This document shows, piece by piece, positions 18,201 through 27,296 of a stretch of DNA of 64,000 nucleotides. The stretch is taken from positions 930,001 to 994,000 of the forward strand of contig NZ_SJPQ01000001.1 in the NCBI RefSeq assembly GCF_007859945.1, in the 5' to 3' direction. The DNA comes from Pseudobythopirellula maris. Its GTDB lineage: Bacteria > Planctomycetota > Planctomycetia > Pirellulales > Lacipirellulaceae. Position 1 is the first letter of the stretch, and every line of letters starts with the position of its first letter. A program made the translations under genes and the position numbers. A model generated the notes under the pieces. The model was not told where the DNA came from. It saw only the letters and a program-made list of their open reading frames with translations, and did no database searches.

Positions 18201-20558
18201 GCCGACATCAACACCGTGGTCATGCGGGCGTCGTTCACCGACAGCTTCGCCACCCGCACCTCAACCAACCGGTACTCACCGCTCGACTCGACCTACACGC
18301 GCGACGTCTTCATGCGCGACACGCAGATCGCCATGGGCCACCCGTCGCCCGACAGCACCTACGTGCACCTCTATATCAACGGCCTGTACTGGGGGATGTA
18401 CAGCCCGGCCGAACGGACGGACGACGCGTTCCTGGCGTCGCGGCTCGGCGGCGAGCGCGAGGACTGGGACGTCATCCGTGACTTCAACGAGTTGTCTCGC
18501 GGCAACCGCGACGTCTACGACGAGATGTTCGACATCGCCGCCCAGATCGAGAACGCCTCGGATTCGGTAGCGAACGACTTGTTCCAAGTCCTGCAGGGAA
18601 ACAACCCAGACGGCTCCCCCGATCTCGCCGGAACCACTTACCTCGATGTGGACAACTTTATCGATTACATCCTGCTCCACGTGCACGGCGGCGTGGAAGA
18701 CTGGCCTTCCCACAACTGGGTGGCGGCGCGCAACCGGGTCGATCCGGGCGAGGGCTTCAGGTACTTCGTTTGGGACCAAGAGATCGCCTACGACGGCTAC
18801 GAGCGAGACGTGACGGATGAGAGCGGCGGAGAAGGTCGCCCGGGCGAGCTCCTGCAACGACTGAAGAACAGCTCGGAGTTCAGGCAGCGATTCTCCGACC
18901 GCGTTCAGCACCATATGCTCAACCCGGACGGAGCGCTCACCGTCGCCGCGAACACCGATCGTTGGCTGTGGCGCGCCGACCAGATCGGCGAGGCGATTGT
19001 CGGCGAGTCCGCCCGCTGGGGCGACGCACGCGAGGGGGAGCAGATCAACGCCCCGCCCTCGACCACGGTCCCGCTGATGACCCCCGCCTTGTGGGAGGCG
19101 TCGATCGCCGAGGTCGTCGGCTACTTCCCCGAGAGCCACAACGACACGCTCGCCTACCTGGCGAACGACGACCTGTGGAACGGCTCCGTCGCGGCCCCTC
19201 TGTTCAATCAGTACGGCGGAGAGATCTCCGCGCCCTTTGATCTGACTCTGACCAACCCCAATGCCAGCGGGACGGTCTACTATACGCTTGACGGCTCCGA
19301 CCCGCGTGCTGTCGGCGGATCGGTCAGCGCGTCGGCGATCGCCTACACGGGCGGCCCCATCAGCTTGACGGCGGCGACCCAAGTGCGTGCGCGGGTGCTT
19401 GATCTCGGGCAACCCGGATCCAACGACGACTGGAGCCCGGAGGTCGACAAAGCTTTTGAGCTCGACGCGCCGCTTTCGCTGCGGATCGTTGAGCTGATGT
19501 ACAACCCAGCCTCGGGCGGGACGGAGTACATCGAACTGCAGAACGTGGGGGCATTGCCCATCGATCTAGACGGCGTCCGCATCGCAGACTTTTCTTCCGG
19601 CGGCTACACGTTCGCCAGCCAAACGCTTGGAGCGGGCGAAAGGATCGTGGTCACAGAAGACACGGCCGCTTTCCAGTCCCAGTACCCGTCGGTGACAAAC
19701 GTGACGTCGACGGCGTATTCAGGCAGTCTGAGCAATGGCGGCGAAACGGTGACGTTGGTCGACGCCATGGGAAGGACCATCCAATCCTTCGGCTACGACG
19801 ACTCGCCCCCCTGGCCGACCGAGCCCGACGGCGATGGGCGATCAATGGAGTATATCGGTCCGTTCGACGCCGACGCAGAAGACCCTTTGCTGGTCACAGG
19901 AGACCCTTATGACGACGGCGCCAATTGGCGGGCCAGCTTGGCGCTAGGCGGCACGCCGGGCGCGGCGGGCGCCCTCACTGGCGACTACGACGGGAACGGC
20001 GTAGTCGAGCACGCCGACTACTCGCTGTGGGTGTCGACCTTCCGGTCCACCTCGGACTTGCGTGCGGACGGAAACCAGAACGGCGTTGTCGACGCGGCCG
20101 ATTTCACCGTGTGGCGTGACAACCTTGGGAATGCTTTGCCATCCTTCTCGACGGCGATCGGACTCGCTTCGTCAGCAGCCCCTCAATCTTCAGCCGCCCC
20201 TCTCGTGGAGACAGTCGATGTGGGGCCTGAGGACGAGGCGGCTCGTAAGCCGTTGCCTGCCGCCCGGGTCGCTTCATACCGTTTCGAGGCCCTCGCCTCT
20301 AGCGAAAATGGCGAGGAACCCGCAGGGCACGACTCCGCCCCAACGGCAGAAGAGAATCTTCTGCTCTTGCTTGCACTAGACCACGCGAATCAGAACGCGA
20401 ACGCTGCTGATTCGCAGCAGCGAGCCCATGCCGAAGGTTGGGATGCCCTGGAGAACAGCTTTGCCTCGCTCGGCGAAGACGACCCTACGGACGACAGTGG
20501 GCTTCGCTCGCTTGGCGGCGATGCCGAGGAACCGCTCGACGTCGTGAGAATATTCTGA
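15222..20558 (+). CDS. Giant surface protein: LEPR-XLL leader, lamin-tail, CotH kinase-like, chitobiase-C and dockerin domains
   Basis: 1778 residues. It starts at TTG with a LEPR-XLL-type leader (LSLEQLEQRCVLSA, residues about 24-37). Order: lamin-tail domain (about 40-150), two related beta domains each beginning with a LxxDFN motif (about 225-410 and 425-605), a chitobiase-C/Fn3-like domain (about 775-850), a CotH kinase-like domain (about 900-1260, including RYFVWDQEIAYDG), a second chitobiase-C domain (about 1335-1400), a second lamin-tail domain (about 1418-1530), and dockerin-like repeats (about 1585-1640). A low-complexity acidic tail of about 140 residues ends the protein. CotH proteins can phosphorylate spore-coat or secreted proteins, but activity here is unknown. 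No ATG exists near the leader, so a non-ATG start is required. Confidence 0.85.
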   Translation: MQRFVLPSLPRSRRRNGAKHSSKLSLEQLEQRCVLSADPIISEFLASNDGVLQDEDGEFSDFIELYNQGDESLDLAGWYLTDDEQDLTKWSFPSTDLSSNQYLVVYASGKARSVSGSELHTNFALSANGEYLALVAPDGLTIASEFAPEFPVQYEDVSFGVAEQRTPTTLLEHGSPTQVLVPGAEIGTAWTIEGYDDTGWTSGSLGVGYAVEAAAPVSETVLQIDFNDRGSAANTFGAFDAFVIESGDENQTSPVTRTFGDIDVTLIDATSTAGYQDRVRATPTNVGDFSESLLLQDFVFSSDNDGSAGADSGLDVLIEGLDAEATYTVWGWSYDPSSTGTRVSDWTANGVLLDDYSFDGNAPPTDNETYRFGIVTTANAQGEILLQGRRDEANFDFGVFLNALQVDTGDALNLPSGVAEALRLDFNARTAGESGSANTENGYSVMDLDENGSLFGGIEVTLSSFNGATLNDRDRSVPGESGSFTLDQVYDDHIYADGPAGSGMEILLEGLVPNAQYDVAIRSYDGGLSTSPWSAIWTEESGDNPVTIADPYTFEATVSPGSNDDNTMRASLTASAQGTLVLRGVEHEDTNTRSVIVNAIELTRSTLDEAIGFDIEAAMHDANSSAYTRTQFTVDSLAEVDELRLEMQYDAGFVAYLNGVEVARRNAPAGTPAYNAAATAERSTSQALQAETINLDGFIGELNEGGANVLAIHGLNISADDADFLIAPRLYAAAVDSQEGLYLLTPTPGAPNGEGVLGFASAPLASVSHGFYETSFPVSLTASTAGADVYFTYDGSVPSASNPAAILYDGPITISTTTVLRAAAVKEGLGDSPTITETYLFLDDVLDQSIDTSNPANNPFGLEYPAIWQANATADFNVDGRIDNDPLWDLKSSLQSIPTMSIVLDHDDLWDPANGIYPNATSEGSDWRRAGSIEYIDPNTGENFQYNAGVQMHGAASRDNVRLKKHSFRLIFNSEWDGPGTLEFPLFDNDPEFADINTVVMRASFTDSFATRTSTNRYSPLDSTYTRDVFMRDTQIAMGHPSPDSTYVHLYINGLYWGMYSPAERTDDAFLASRLGGEREDWDVIRDFNELSRGNRDVYDEMFDIAAQIENASDSVANDLFQVLQGNNPDGSPDLAGTTYLDVDNFIDYILLHVHGGVEDWPSHNWVAARNRVDPGEGFRYFVWDQEIAYDGYERDVTDESGGEGRPGELLQRLKNSSEFRQRFSDRVQHHMLNPDGALTVAANTDRWLWRADQIGEAIVGESARWGDAREGEQINAPPSTTVPLMTPALWEASIAEVVGYFPESHNDTLAYLANDDLWNGSVAAPLFNQYGGEISAPFDLTLTNPNASGTVYYTLDGSDPRAVGGSVSASAIAYTGGPISLTAATQVRARVLDLGQPGSNDDWSPEVDKAFELDAPLSLRIVELMYNPASGGTEYIELQNVGALPIDLDGVRIADFSSGGYTFASQTLGAGERIVVTEDTAAFQSQYPSVTNVTSTAYSGSLSNGGETVTLVDAMGRTIQSFGYDDSPPWPTEPDGDGRSMEYIGPFDADAEDPLLVTGDPYDDGANWRASLALGGTPGAAGALTGDYDGNGVVEHADYSLWVSTFRSTSDLRADGNQNGVVDAADFTVWRDNLGNALPSFSTAIGLASSAAPQSSAAPLVETVDVGPEDEAARKPLPAARVASYRFEALASSENGEEPAGHDSAPTAEENLLLLLALDHANQNANAADSQQRAHAEGWDALENSFASLGEDDPTDDSGLRSLGGDAEEPLDVVRIF

Positions 20559-20779
20559 AGAGACAGCGATAGCAATCGGCTACCGCAGCATGTCCGCCAT
20601 GCCAATGTTACTTCGCATCTTCAGGCCTCGGCGCGGAGCATACGACCCGCGCCATAGACGTCGACGTGAGCGGTTCCGGGCGTGCACCGCCCTTCCCTGC
20701 CGCCCCGCGCAAGGAATCAAGCGGAGCCTAAGTAAACCTAGCGACAGGATTCTCGGATCTCTCTCAAACCCTCTGCGTC

Positions 20780-20935
20780 TAGAGCGTTTTCGAATTGGTG
20801 TGGACGAGCGGGGAAGCGATTGGCGGCGTGGCGAGGAAGCCGAAGCAGGCAATGCGGTGCATTGTCGTTGCAGGCTGACGAAGCCATGACGCCGATCGCG
20901 AGCCGAGCGTCTACACCATTGAGCAAACCGCTCTA
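20780..20935. repeat. 156-bp inverted-repeat-ended element, copy 1 (MITE-like)
   Basis: It begins tagagcgttttcgaattggt and ends gagcaaaccgctcta. The outer about 28 bases at each end are imperfect inverted repeats (both contain ATTGGTGTRGACG in opposite orientation). A near-identical 157-base copy lies at 62907-63063. Both begin and end with TA. It lies between convergent ends of the giant surface protein and VOC genes. No transposase of its own is present. Confidence 0.85.
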
Positions 20936-20958
20936 AGCCGGGCAAACACTCCGAGATC

Positions 20959-21432
20959 TCAGACCGCGAATAGCTGGCTTTGGATGTCGCGGAAGGCTTT
21001 GAACTCCAATGCGTTTCCGCTGGGGTCGAGGATGAACATCGTGGCTTGCTCGCCGGGTTCGCCCTCGAAGCGGGTGTACGGCTCGATCACCCACTCGACC
21101 TCATCGGCTGGCTCGTGAGCACGGAGCTTGTCGGCCAAGGCCTGCCAAGCGTCCATCTCGAGCACCACGCCGCTGTGCGGCACCGGCACGCCGTGGCCGT
21201 CGACCGGGTTGACGTGTTGGCCGATCTTGCCGTCGGGACCGATAGACGGGTTCAGGTGCACCACGAACTGGTGGCCGAACAGGTCGAAGTCGATCCACTT
21301 CTCAGCGCTGCGGCCCTCGGGACAGCCGAGCACCTCGCCGTAGAAGCGGCGCGCCTCGGTGATGTCGCGGACTTGGAGGGCGACGTGGAACGGGGTGAGC
21401 TTAAACGTTGTCTCTTGGGCTGCGGAGCTCAT
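20959..21432 (-). CDS. VOC family (glyoxalase/dioxygenase superfamily) protein
   Basis: 157 residues, a single VOC unit: [22 protein letters not shown] at the start, [11 protein letters not shown] in the middle and [14 protein letters not shown] near the end, the last giving the metal-ligand Glu. Members include glyoxalases, dioxygenases and resistance proteins; the substrate is not predictable. Its ATG overlaps the stop of the upstream DUF1559 gene (ATGA), so translation is coupled although the functional link is unclear. Confidence 0.88.
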   Translation of the reverse strand: MSSAAQETTFKLTPFHVALQVRDITEARRFYGEVLGCPEGRSAEKWIDFDLFGHQFVVHLNPSIGPDGKIGQHVNPVDGHGVPVPHSGVVLEMDAWQALADKLRAHEPADEVEWVIEPYTRFEGEPGEQATMFILDPSGNALEFKAFRDIQSQLFAV

Positions 21433-22523
21433 AGCGATCCGACGACCTCCTCACCGTCAGGCGTCGAGTAAGCGTGCCAAATCAACTGCTCGATGCTGTC
21501 TTGGACTAGCTTCGCACTGCCATCGACGAACAGCGTGTTGACCCCACCAGGGTGGTTGCTGCGCGCCGTCTGATTCCACTGCCCCTTCCAAGCCTGAGAG
21601 TTTTGTTTGCAAGGGGCGTTGTACTCGTTGACGCAATACCTCGTGAGGTCTTTCCAGTCATCGGGCTTGCCAAGCAGAGTCACTTGCTTGGCATTCGGCA
21701 CGAAGTCGTGCATGTACATTGCGGCGGCGCCGAAGTGCATCGCTCCGCGGGTGTCTACGCCGGGTACGGTAATGAGCTCGCTCACCGCGGCGGTCTTGCT
21801 GGTGCCGTCCGTCGCGCGGGCCAGCTTGAGGCCCTTGTTAACGAGGAAGGCTCCCAGGCGGTAGAGCGACGAGCCGTCCTCACACTTGCTCCAGTGCTTC
21901 GGCTCTTCAGTGACCCCAGTCCCGTAGGGGTCCTCGGCGTATCTATTGGCGAAGGGGTTGATCTGCGATTTCGTACGGCATTGGAACGGGTAGGATGTAA
22001 AATCGGCAGGGTTGTCCATCCAAACCCAGCCGATGCCGGCGTTGGCGACGTAATTGCCCCGAGCACCATAGAAGTTCATGCCATCGACAACATCTGCCGG
22101 CTCATCCGTCGGGCATTGGAACGTCTTGAATTGAATGTGGTGCGCCGTGTTATCAGCCGCAACGCGCTCACCAAGAGGAATCGTCCAGTCGGCCTGATCG
22201 TACGCCGCCGCTTCTTCCACGTATCGCATGACCAGTGTGACCCAGCTGAACATCGTTGGGTCCGCTGAGGCCTCGGCGGCAGCGAGGTCACGCTGGACAG
22301 CTCCCGCGGGGAACCGGCCGTTCGCGCTCTCGTAGTTCATCAGCGCCAGGCCGACTTGCCGCATGTTGCTCAGGCACTGGCTGCGGCGGGCCGCCTCACG
22401 GGCGGACTGCACCGCCGGCAGCAGCAGGGCGACTAAGATGCCGATAATGGCGATCACGACCAGCAGCTCGACCAGGGTGAACGCCGCGGGCAGCCGACGG
22501 CGGCAAGAAATGGGAGCACGCAT
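21429..22523 (-). CDS. DUF1559 domain protein with prepilin-type N-terminus
   Basis: 364 residues. The prepilin-like segment [20 protein letters not shown] (residues about 14-33) is followed by [20 protein letters not shown]. The C-terminus has [16 protein letters not shown] and TPDGEEVV, the DUF1559 closing signature. It is predicted to be exported and assembled or anchored through the pilin-like helix; the function is unknown. Unlike the other two DUF1559 genes here, it is followed by a VOC gene rather than a small lipoprotein. Confidence 0.93.
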   Translation of the reverse strand: MRAPISCRRRLPAAFTLVELLVVIAIIGILVALLLPAVQSAREAARRSQCLSNMRQVGLALMNYESANGRFPAGAVQRDLAAAEASADPTMFSWVTLVMRYVEEAAAYDQADWTIPLGERVAADNTAHHIQFKTFQCPTDEPADVVDGMNFYGARGNYVANAGIGWVWMDNPADFTSYPFQCRTKSQINPFANRYAEDPYGTGVTEEPKHWSKCEDGSSLYRLGAFLVNKGLKLARATDGTSKTAAVSELITVPGVDTRGAMHFGAAAMYMHDFVPNAKQVTLLGKPDDWKDLTRYCVNEYNAPCKQNSQAWKGQWNQTARSNHPGGVNTLFVDGSAKLVQDSIEQLIWHAYSTPDGEEVVGSL

Positions 22524-23079
22524 AGATATTGTCTCTCGAGAACAAACGGGCGGACACGGGGGGCCGATAGTGAGACCGCCTAGCCTCGGCTCCTAGCGCC
22601 TGAGTATAGCGCTATCGAGGAGCGATCCGAAAGAAGAATCTTCCAGGCGTGCGCAAAAACGGCGATGCCGGTGCGCAAGTTTGAGCCTCGACCTGTGAGC
22701 GTCCTCTCGAAAACCGGAGGCTTGCGGCATTATTCTGGTGACATCGCTGACGGCGATGGCTAGATTAAAGCCACTCTCTGAGGCCCGCCCATGTTGCGAG
22801 GCCAGACGAGGACAGGGCGGAGGTATCGCGGTGCAGGGTGCGTGAGGAACCACGCCACTCTCGCGCCGCTTGAATAATCAAAGAGCCATCCGGCGCGGCA
22901 AGCCTTGCAGCATGCTTGCCGTGTCCTCCCTCCCCTAGCGCCTGTCCCTTCGCTAAGAATGCTTGCGATGCGCTGCTTGCGGCGGCCACGCCGCCCACCT
23001 TCCAAAGTGCTTATATTGTCCCAGCGCTCGGTTACGCGCTGTTTGTTACGAGCTGTACTCGCACCAGGAATTAGTTCTC
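22524..23079. other. Intergenic region, nothing recognised
   Basis: About 555 bases between divergent DUF1559 and PEP-CTERM genes. Open frames here lack similarity to known families. No repeat or RNA gene was seen. It presumably contains the promoters of both genes. Confidence 0.4.
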
Positions 23080-23901
23080 ATGAAGCGAATCCTCAACACC
23101 CACCTGACCGCCGGCGCCGCAGCGTTGGCCGCTTTGCTGTGCCTCGCCCAAGCCGCCCAGGCTGCGATCCTCGATGATTTCAACGCGGGCGAGTTGATCG
23201 CCGACTTCCAGTTCGACGACGCCGACGGCACGGCGCTCGATGCGGCCGCCAACTCGGTCGATCCGCTCGCCCTTTTTGACAACGACAGCGACAACGACAA
23301 CGTGGTGACCAACGGCTTGGGGCAACTCGACGCCTCGGGCAAGGACAACACCGCGTTCGGCAGCAATTACGTTGATATTGGAGCGATCTCCTACGGTCGA
23401 GCGATCGGCCTGTTCGACGTCTCGTGGGACTTCGACGAAAGCGTGTACGACGGAGCACAAGACGAGGAATTCCGCCTCACGCTGGTGCAGTTCGACCCCC
23501 GTTCGACCTTCGTCACCGGGGAAACATTCTTCACCCGCACGTCCGCCACCGAGGTCACCTTGACCGGCAACGCCGTAGGAACCGGCTCCGTCGACACCTC
23601 CGACGCGGTCTTCGGATCCACGGGGGACATGCTCACGCTGATCGACGTTAATCTGGACGAGAGCACACTCGATCTGTGGTACTCGATCGACGACGGTGTT
23701 TCGTTCACCCTGCTCGGGGGTGGCGTGCTCGACCCCAACCGCGGCATCGAATCGCTTCGCGTCGTGCTCAACGAGGACTTTAGCAACGACACGTTGCTGA
23801 TCGAGCGCGTGGCGCTCTCCTTCATCGTGCCGGAACCGACCAGTGCGGCGATCGCCTGCATGGCTCTCACGGCCCTGATCGGCCGTCGCCAAAGGGATTG
23901 A
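23080..23901 (+). CDS. PEP-CTERM protein with LamG-like beta domain
   Basis: 273 residues. A signal peptide (ending AQA) is followed by a beta-sandwich-like body starting DFQFDDADGTALDAAANS. It ends IVPEPTSAAIACMALTALIG plus RRQRD, a PEP-CTERM anchor. ATG at 23080 is preceded by AGGA; the longer frame to 22963 adds no motif. The body clearly resembles the second half of the double protein at 27297-30125 (shared DFQFxDxxGTAxxxAANS and NGLGQLDxSGKDN), so they are paralogues. It is predicted to be a surface protein of unknown ligand. Confidence 0.85.
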   Translation: MKRILNTHLTAGAAALAALLCLAQAAQAAILDDFNAGELIADFQFDDADGTALDAAANSVDPLALFDNDSDNDNVVTNGLGQLDASGKDNTAFGSNYVDIGAISYGRAIGLFDVSWDFDESVYDGAQDEEFRLTLVQFDPRSTFVTGETFFTRTSATEVTLTGNAVGTGSVDTSDAVFGSTGDMLTLIDVNLDESTLDLWYSIDDGVSFTLLGGGVLDPNRGIESLRVVLNEDFSNDTLLIERVALSFIVPEPTSAAIACMALTALIGRRQRD

Positions 23902-23938
23902 TCGCTGGCCGGATTTTGAAGCGCTGACCGATTTCTTC

Positions 23939-23973
23939 ACCCGGGGGCGCGCCGCTCGTGGCGCGCCCCGGGT
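23939..23973. other. GC-rich hairpin between PEP-CTERM and GGT genes
   Basis: The arms acccgggggcgcgcc and ggcgcgccccgggt form a 14-bp stem with one bulged G around a six-base loop. There is no T-run on either side, so it may act as an mRNA stabiliser or weak terminator rather than a classical one. Confidence 0.4.
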
Positions 23974-23994
23974 GACCTGTAGGAGTGAAGAGGC

Positions 23995-25725
23995 ATGCTA
24001 AGGCGGACGCTATCTCCCCCCGCCATCGCCGCGGCCCTCGTGTGCATCGTGAGTGGGTGGTTTGCGGGCGACGCTTGGGCCCAGCAACGCATCGCGGCCG
24101 AGCGAGGGGTCGTTGTGACCGGCCACCCGGATGCGACCGCGGCGGGGCTGGCGGTGCTGCGCGCGGGGGGCAATGCGATGGACGCCGCGGTCGCCGCCTC
24201 GTTGGCGCTCGGCGTCGCGGAGCCCTACGGATCGGGCTTGGGCGGCAAGATGGTTCTCTTGCACCGTGAAGCGACCGGCGGCGAGATCGGCTGCGTCGAG
24301 GCGCTGTGCCCTTCGCCCGCGGCAACCGATGTGAAAGCCTTCGCCGCACTCTCTTCGGCCAAGCGATCGCGGGGCTACCACTCGGCCTGCGTGCCGGGTC
24401 TGCCGGCGGGGTTGTACGCCGCCCACCAGAAGTGGGGGTCGAAGCCGTGGGGCGAGCTCTTTGACGACGCCATCCGCCTCGCCGAAGAGGGAGTCACCGT
24501 CAGCGAAGAGATGCGCGACCTAATGGCCCCTCACGAGAAACGACTGGCGGCCAACCCCGAGACCGCGCCGATCTACTTAGTCGATGGCCGCCTGCCCCGT
24601 GTGGGTGAGCGGTTCTCGAACCCCGACCTCGCCGGCACGCTGCGTCGCTATCGCGATGGCGGCGCCAAAGGCTTTTACACGGGCGAAACGGCCGAGCGGA
24701 TCGTCGCGGCCGCCCAGGCGGCCGGCGCGCGGCTGTCGCTCGACGACTTCCGCAGCTTTCAGCCTCGATTCAGCGAGCCGTTGGCGATCAACTTACGCGG
24801 CTACCGGGTCTACAGCAGCCCGCCGCCGCTCACGGGTGGGGCGACCGTATTGGCGGTGCTCAAGGGGCTTGAGCAGGCCGACTGGCCAACCGCCGCGCCG
24901 CGCGACGCGGCTTACATCGACCGCATTGGGAGGCTGCTGCAAGTCTTCTACCCGCGTATCAGCAAGTCGGCGGCCGACACGCCCGATGCCGCCCGCCTGA
25001 CCCGCGAGTTGCTAGCCGACGACTCGATCGCCGCGGCCGTCGAGTTGGCCGCCAATCTTGATCCCCAAGACCCGAAGGCGTCGCTCGTCGGCGCGCACGC
25101 GGCTACGGGCGCCACGCTCGACGACCGTGACGACGCCAGCACCACGCACCTAGTGGTGATCGACTCGAGCGGTGAGATGGTGAGCCTTACGCAGTCGCTG
25201 AGCCTGCACTTTGGGGCCTGCGTCGCGCCGCCCGGCACGGGCGTGCTGCTCAACGACAGCATGAGCAATTTTGCGATCCGCACGAAGTCGTCCCCCAACT
25301 ACCTGGCCCCGGGCAAGCGGCCCCGCAGCACCGTGGCGCCCGTGCTCGTGACACGCGACGGCCTGCCGGTGCTGGCGCTCGGCATCCCGGGGGGCCAGCG
25401 GATCCCGACCACCACGATTCAACTGCTCGCCGACGTGCTGCTGACCGACACGCCGCTCGAGCAATCGTTCGGCCGGCCCCGCTTCCACCTCCGCCGGCCC
25501 TCGACCTCCAAGCAGCCGCCCAACGTGATCGATCTGGAAGAGGGCGCATCCGCCGATGAGCTCGCCACGCTGCGGGAAGAGCTCGAAACGCTCGGCTGGC
25601 GGACCGAACGCAAGCCGCACAACGGCCACTACTTCGGCGGCGGCAACGCGGCGCGGTTCCTCGCGGGCGGGCGTTTAGAGGGAGTCGCCGACGACCGCCG
25701 CACCAACTTCGCCGACGGCGACTGA
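23995..25725 (+). CDS. ggt: Gamma-glutamyltransferase
   Basis: 576 residues, normal for GGT, with a signal peptide (ending AWAQ). The precursor is expected to self-cleave before the Thr of STTHLVVID (Thr383), the N-terminal nucleophile of the small subunit. Also present are GGNAMDAAVAASLALGVAEP and GSGLGGKMV, NDSMSNF, GKRPRSTVAPVLV and GIPGGQ, all standard GGT segments. It hydrolyses or transfers the gamma-glutamyl group of glutathione and gamma-glutamyl peptides, probably in the periplasm. AGGAG lies before the start. An M14 carboxypeptidase gene follows 26 bases later, suggesting joint degradation of gamma-glutamyl or other peptides. Confidence 0.93.
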   Translation: MLRRTLSPPAIAAALVCIVSGWFAGDAWAQQRIAAERGVVVTGHPDATAAGLAVLRAGGNAMDAAVAASLALGVAEPYGSGLGGKMVLLHREATGGEIGCVEALCPSPAATDVKAFAALSSAKRSRGYHSACVPGLPAGLYAAHQKWGSKPWGELFDDAIRLAEEGVTVSEEMRDLMAPHEKRLAANPETAPIYLVDGRLPRVGERFSNPDLAGTLRRYRDGGAKGFYTGETAERIVAAAQAAGARLSLDDFRSFQPRFSEPLAINLRGYRVYSSPPPLTGGATVLAVLKGLEQADWPTAAPRDAAYIDRIGRLLQVFYPRISKSAADTPDAARLTRELLADDSIAAAVELAANLDPQDPKASLVGAHAATGATLDDRDDASTTHLVVIDSSGEMVSLTQSLSLHFGACVAPPGTGVLLNDSMSNFAIRTKSSPNYLAPGKRPRSTVAPVLVTRDGLPVLALGIPGGQRIPTTTIQLLADVLLTDTPLEQSFGRPRFHLRRPSTSKQPPNVIDLEEGASADELATLREELETLGWRTERKPHNGHYFGGGNAARFLAGGRLEGVADDRRTNFADGD

Positions 25726-25751
25726 CACCGACTCCCCCAAGGCGCACCGCA

Positions 25752-27272
25752 TTGTACCGTCACCTGTGGATCTTCTTCTCGCTCGCCGTTTTGGCCACGA
25801 CGCCGCTGCGCGCGGCGGTCACGCTCAACGGCGACTTCGACCACGGCTCGCTCGACGAGTCGGCCAGCTTTGTCTCGGGCGACTTCGTGCAACTGGCAGG
25901 CCGCGACAACTACAACGCCGGCCAGTGGAAGTGGCTTTACTTCTCGGCAAACGGGGTGCAGGGGCAGCAGCTTACCTTCCGGATCGACGATGACTTCCCG
26001 GGGGGCGGGTCGAGGCTGAACAACCACGAGATGGTCTACAGCTACGACCAAGACAATTGGTTCTTCTTCGACAACAACGCGCGGAGCTCTTCGGCCGACA
26101 CCTACACGTTCTCGAACGATTCGGCTTTCACCTCCGACCAAGTCTGGGTGGCGTACGGGTTGCCTTATTCGATCGACCGGTTGGAATCGCACACGGCTGG
26201 CGTCGCGGCGAGCCCATGGGTCTCGCCAACGGCGACCGGCGGCTCGGACCTTGTGATCGGGCAGTCGCCCGGGGGGATCGACGACATCGGCCGCGTGATC
26301 CCGCAGCAAGACCTTTACGGATACCGCGTCACCGATCCCAGCTCCGACGGCCCGAAGGCGAAGATCGTGCTGCTCGGCGGCACGCACTCGAATGAGACGC
26401 TCGCCAACCTCACTCTCGAAGCGCTAGTCGACTATCTGGTCAGCGACGAACTCGACGCGGCGTTGCTCCGCCGCCGGGCCGAGTTCTTTGTTTATCCGAT
26501 GGCGAACCCCGACGGCCGGCTGGCCGGCTACAACCGCAGCACGGTGCAGTTTCCTGACCTCGACCCGAACCGCCACTGGGACGCGCCGCACTACGACGGG
26601 CTGACCGACATCCGGGCGGTGGGCGAAGCCATCATCGCCGACACCGGCGGCGACGCCGACATTTTCCTCGACTTCCACTCGACGGTCGATCCCGGCTCGA
26701 GCCACTTCGTTTACACCGACATCGACAAGAACATGCACCTGCACCCCTATTGGCAACAGGTGCTGCAACTCGAACCGACCATCGCGACATTCGACGCCGC
26801 GCTTCAGAACGACACCGGGGCCAAGTTTGGCTACGAGCAACTGGGCGTGGGATTCACCGGAACGTTCGAGACACGATTCATCGCCGGCGAGAACGAAGAC
26901 CGCTTTGTCACGCTGGGAGAGAACTTCGGCAAGGCGTTCGCCGCGTTGCTCGCCACGCCTTACGGTGACCTCAACTTCGACGGCGACGTCGACGCCGACG
27001 ACTACGCCGTGCTCACCACTCACGCCGAAACGAGCACCGCGGGCCTGACGACCGCCGAGGCGTACGCGGCGGGCGACCTGAACAACGACGGCTGGAACGA
27101 CGCACTCGACTTCGGCCTTTTCAAAGAGACTTATGTCGCGACCCACGGCGCCCAGGCCTTTGCGCTGATGATCGCCGGAGTCCCCGAACCCTCAACCCTG
27201 ACCGTCGCACTGGTCGCGGCGATCTCCCTTATCATCCGCCGCCGATCCCCGGCGGCAGCCAAGCCATATTGA
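25752..27272 (+). CDS. Exported M14 zinc carboxypeptidase with dockerin and PEP-CTERM
   Basis: 506 residues from a TTG start (no early ATG). A signal peptide ends near PLRA. The N-terminal beta domain (residues about 40-150) resembles that of cytosolic carboxypeptidase-type M14 enzymes (WKWLYFSANGVQGQQLTFRI). The catalytic part has GGTHSNET (zinc ligands His212 and Glu215), NPDGR, LDPNRHW and DFHST, then a GxFETRF segment with a candidate catalytic Glu. Residues about 415-465 hold two dockerin-like calcium loops. The end is PEPSTLTVALVAAISL plus RRRS, a PEP-CTERM anchor. It probably trims C-terminal residues of peptides at the cell surface, in an operon with gamma-glutamyltransferase. Confidence 0.87.
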   Translation: MYRHLWIFFSLAVLATTPLRAAVTLNGDFDHGSLDESASFVSGDFVQLAGRDNYNAGQWKWLYFSANGVQGQQLTFRIDDDFPGGGSRLNNHEMVYSYDQDNWFFFDNNARSSSADTYTFSNDSAFTSDQVWVAYGLPYSIDRLESHTAGVAASPWVSPTATGGSDLVIGQSPGGIDDIGRVIPQQDLYGYRVTDPSSDGPKAKIVLLGGTHSNETLANLTLEALVDYLVSDELDAALLRRRAEFFVYPMANPDGRLAGYNRSTVQFPDLDPNRHWDAPHYDGLTDIRAVGEAIIADTGGDADIFLDFHSTVDPGSSHFVYTDIDKNMHLHPYWQQVLQLEPTIATFDAALQNDTGAKFGYEQLGVGFTGTFETRFIAGENEDRFVTLGENFGKAFAALLATPYGDLNFDGDVDADDYAVLTTHAETSTAGLTTAEAYAAGDLNNDGWNDALDFGLFKETYVATHGAQAFALMIAGVPEPSTLTVALVAAISLIIRRRSPAAAKPY

Positions 27273-27296
27273 GCATCCCCCCAGGAGATTGAACCC

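Noticed and set aside
20738-20926. Conserved short peptide inside the two MITE-like copies
   Set aside because: Conservation follows the DNA repeat; no start signal or known motif supports translation.
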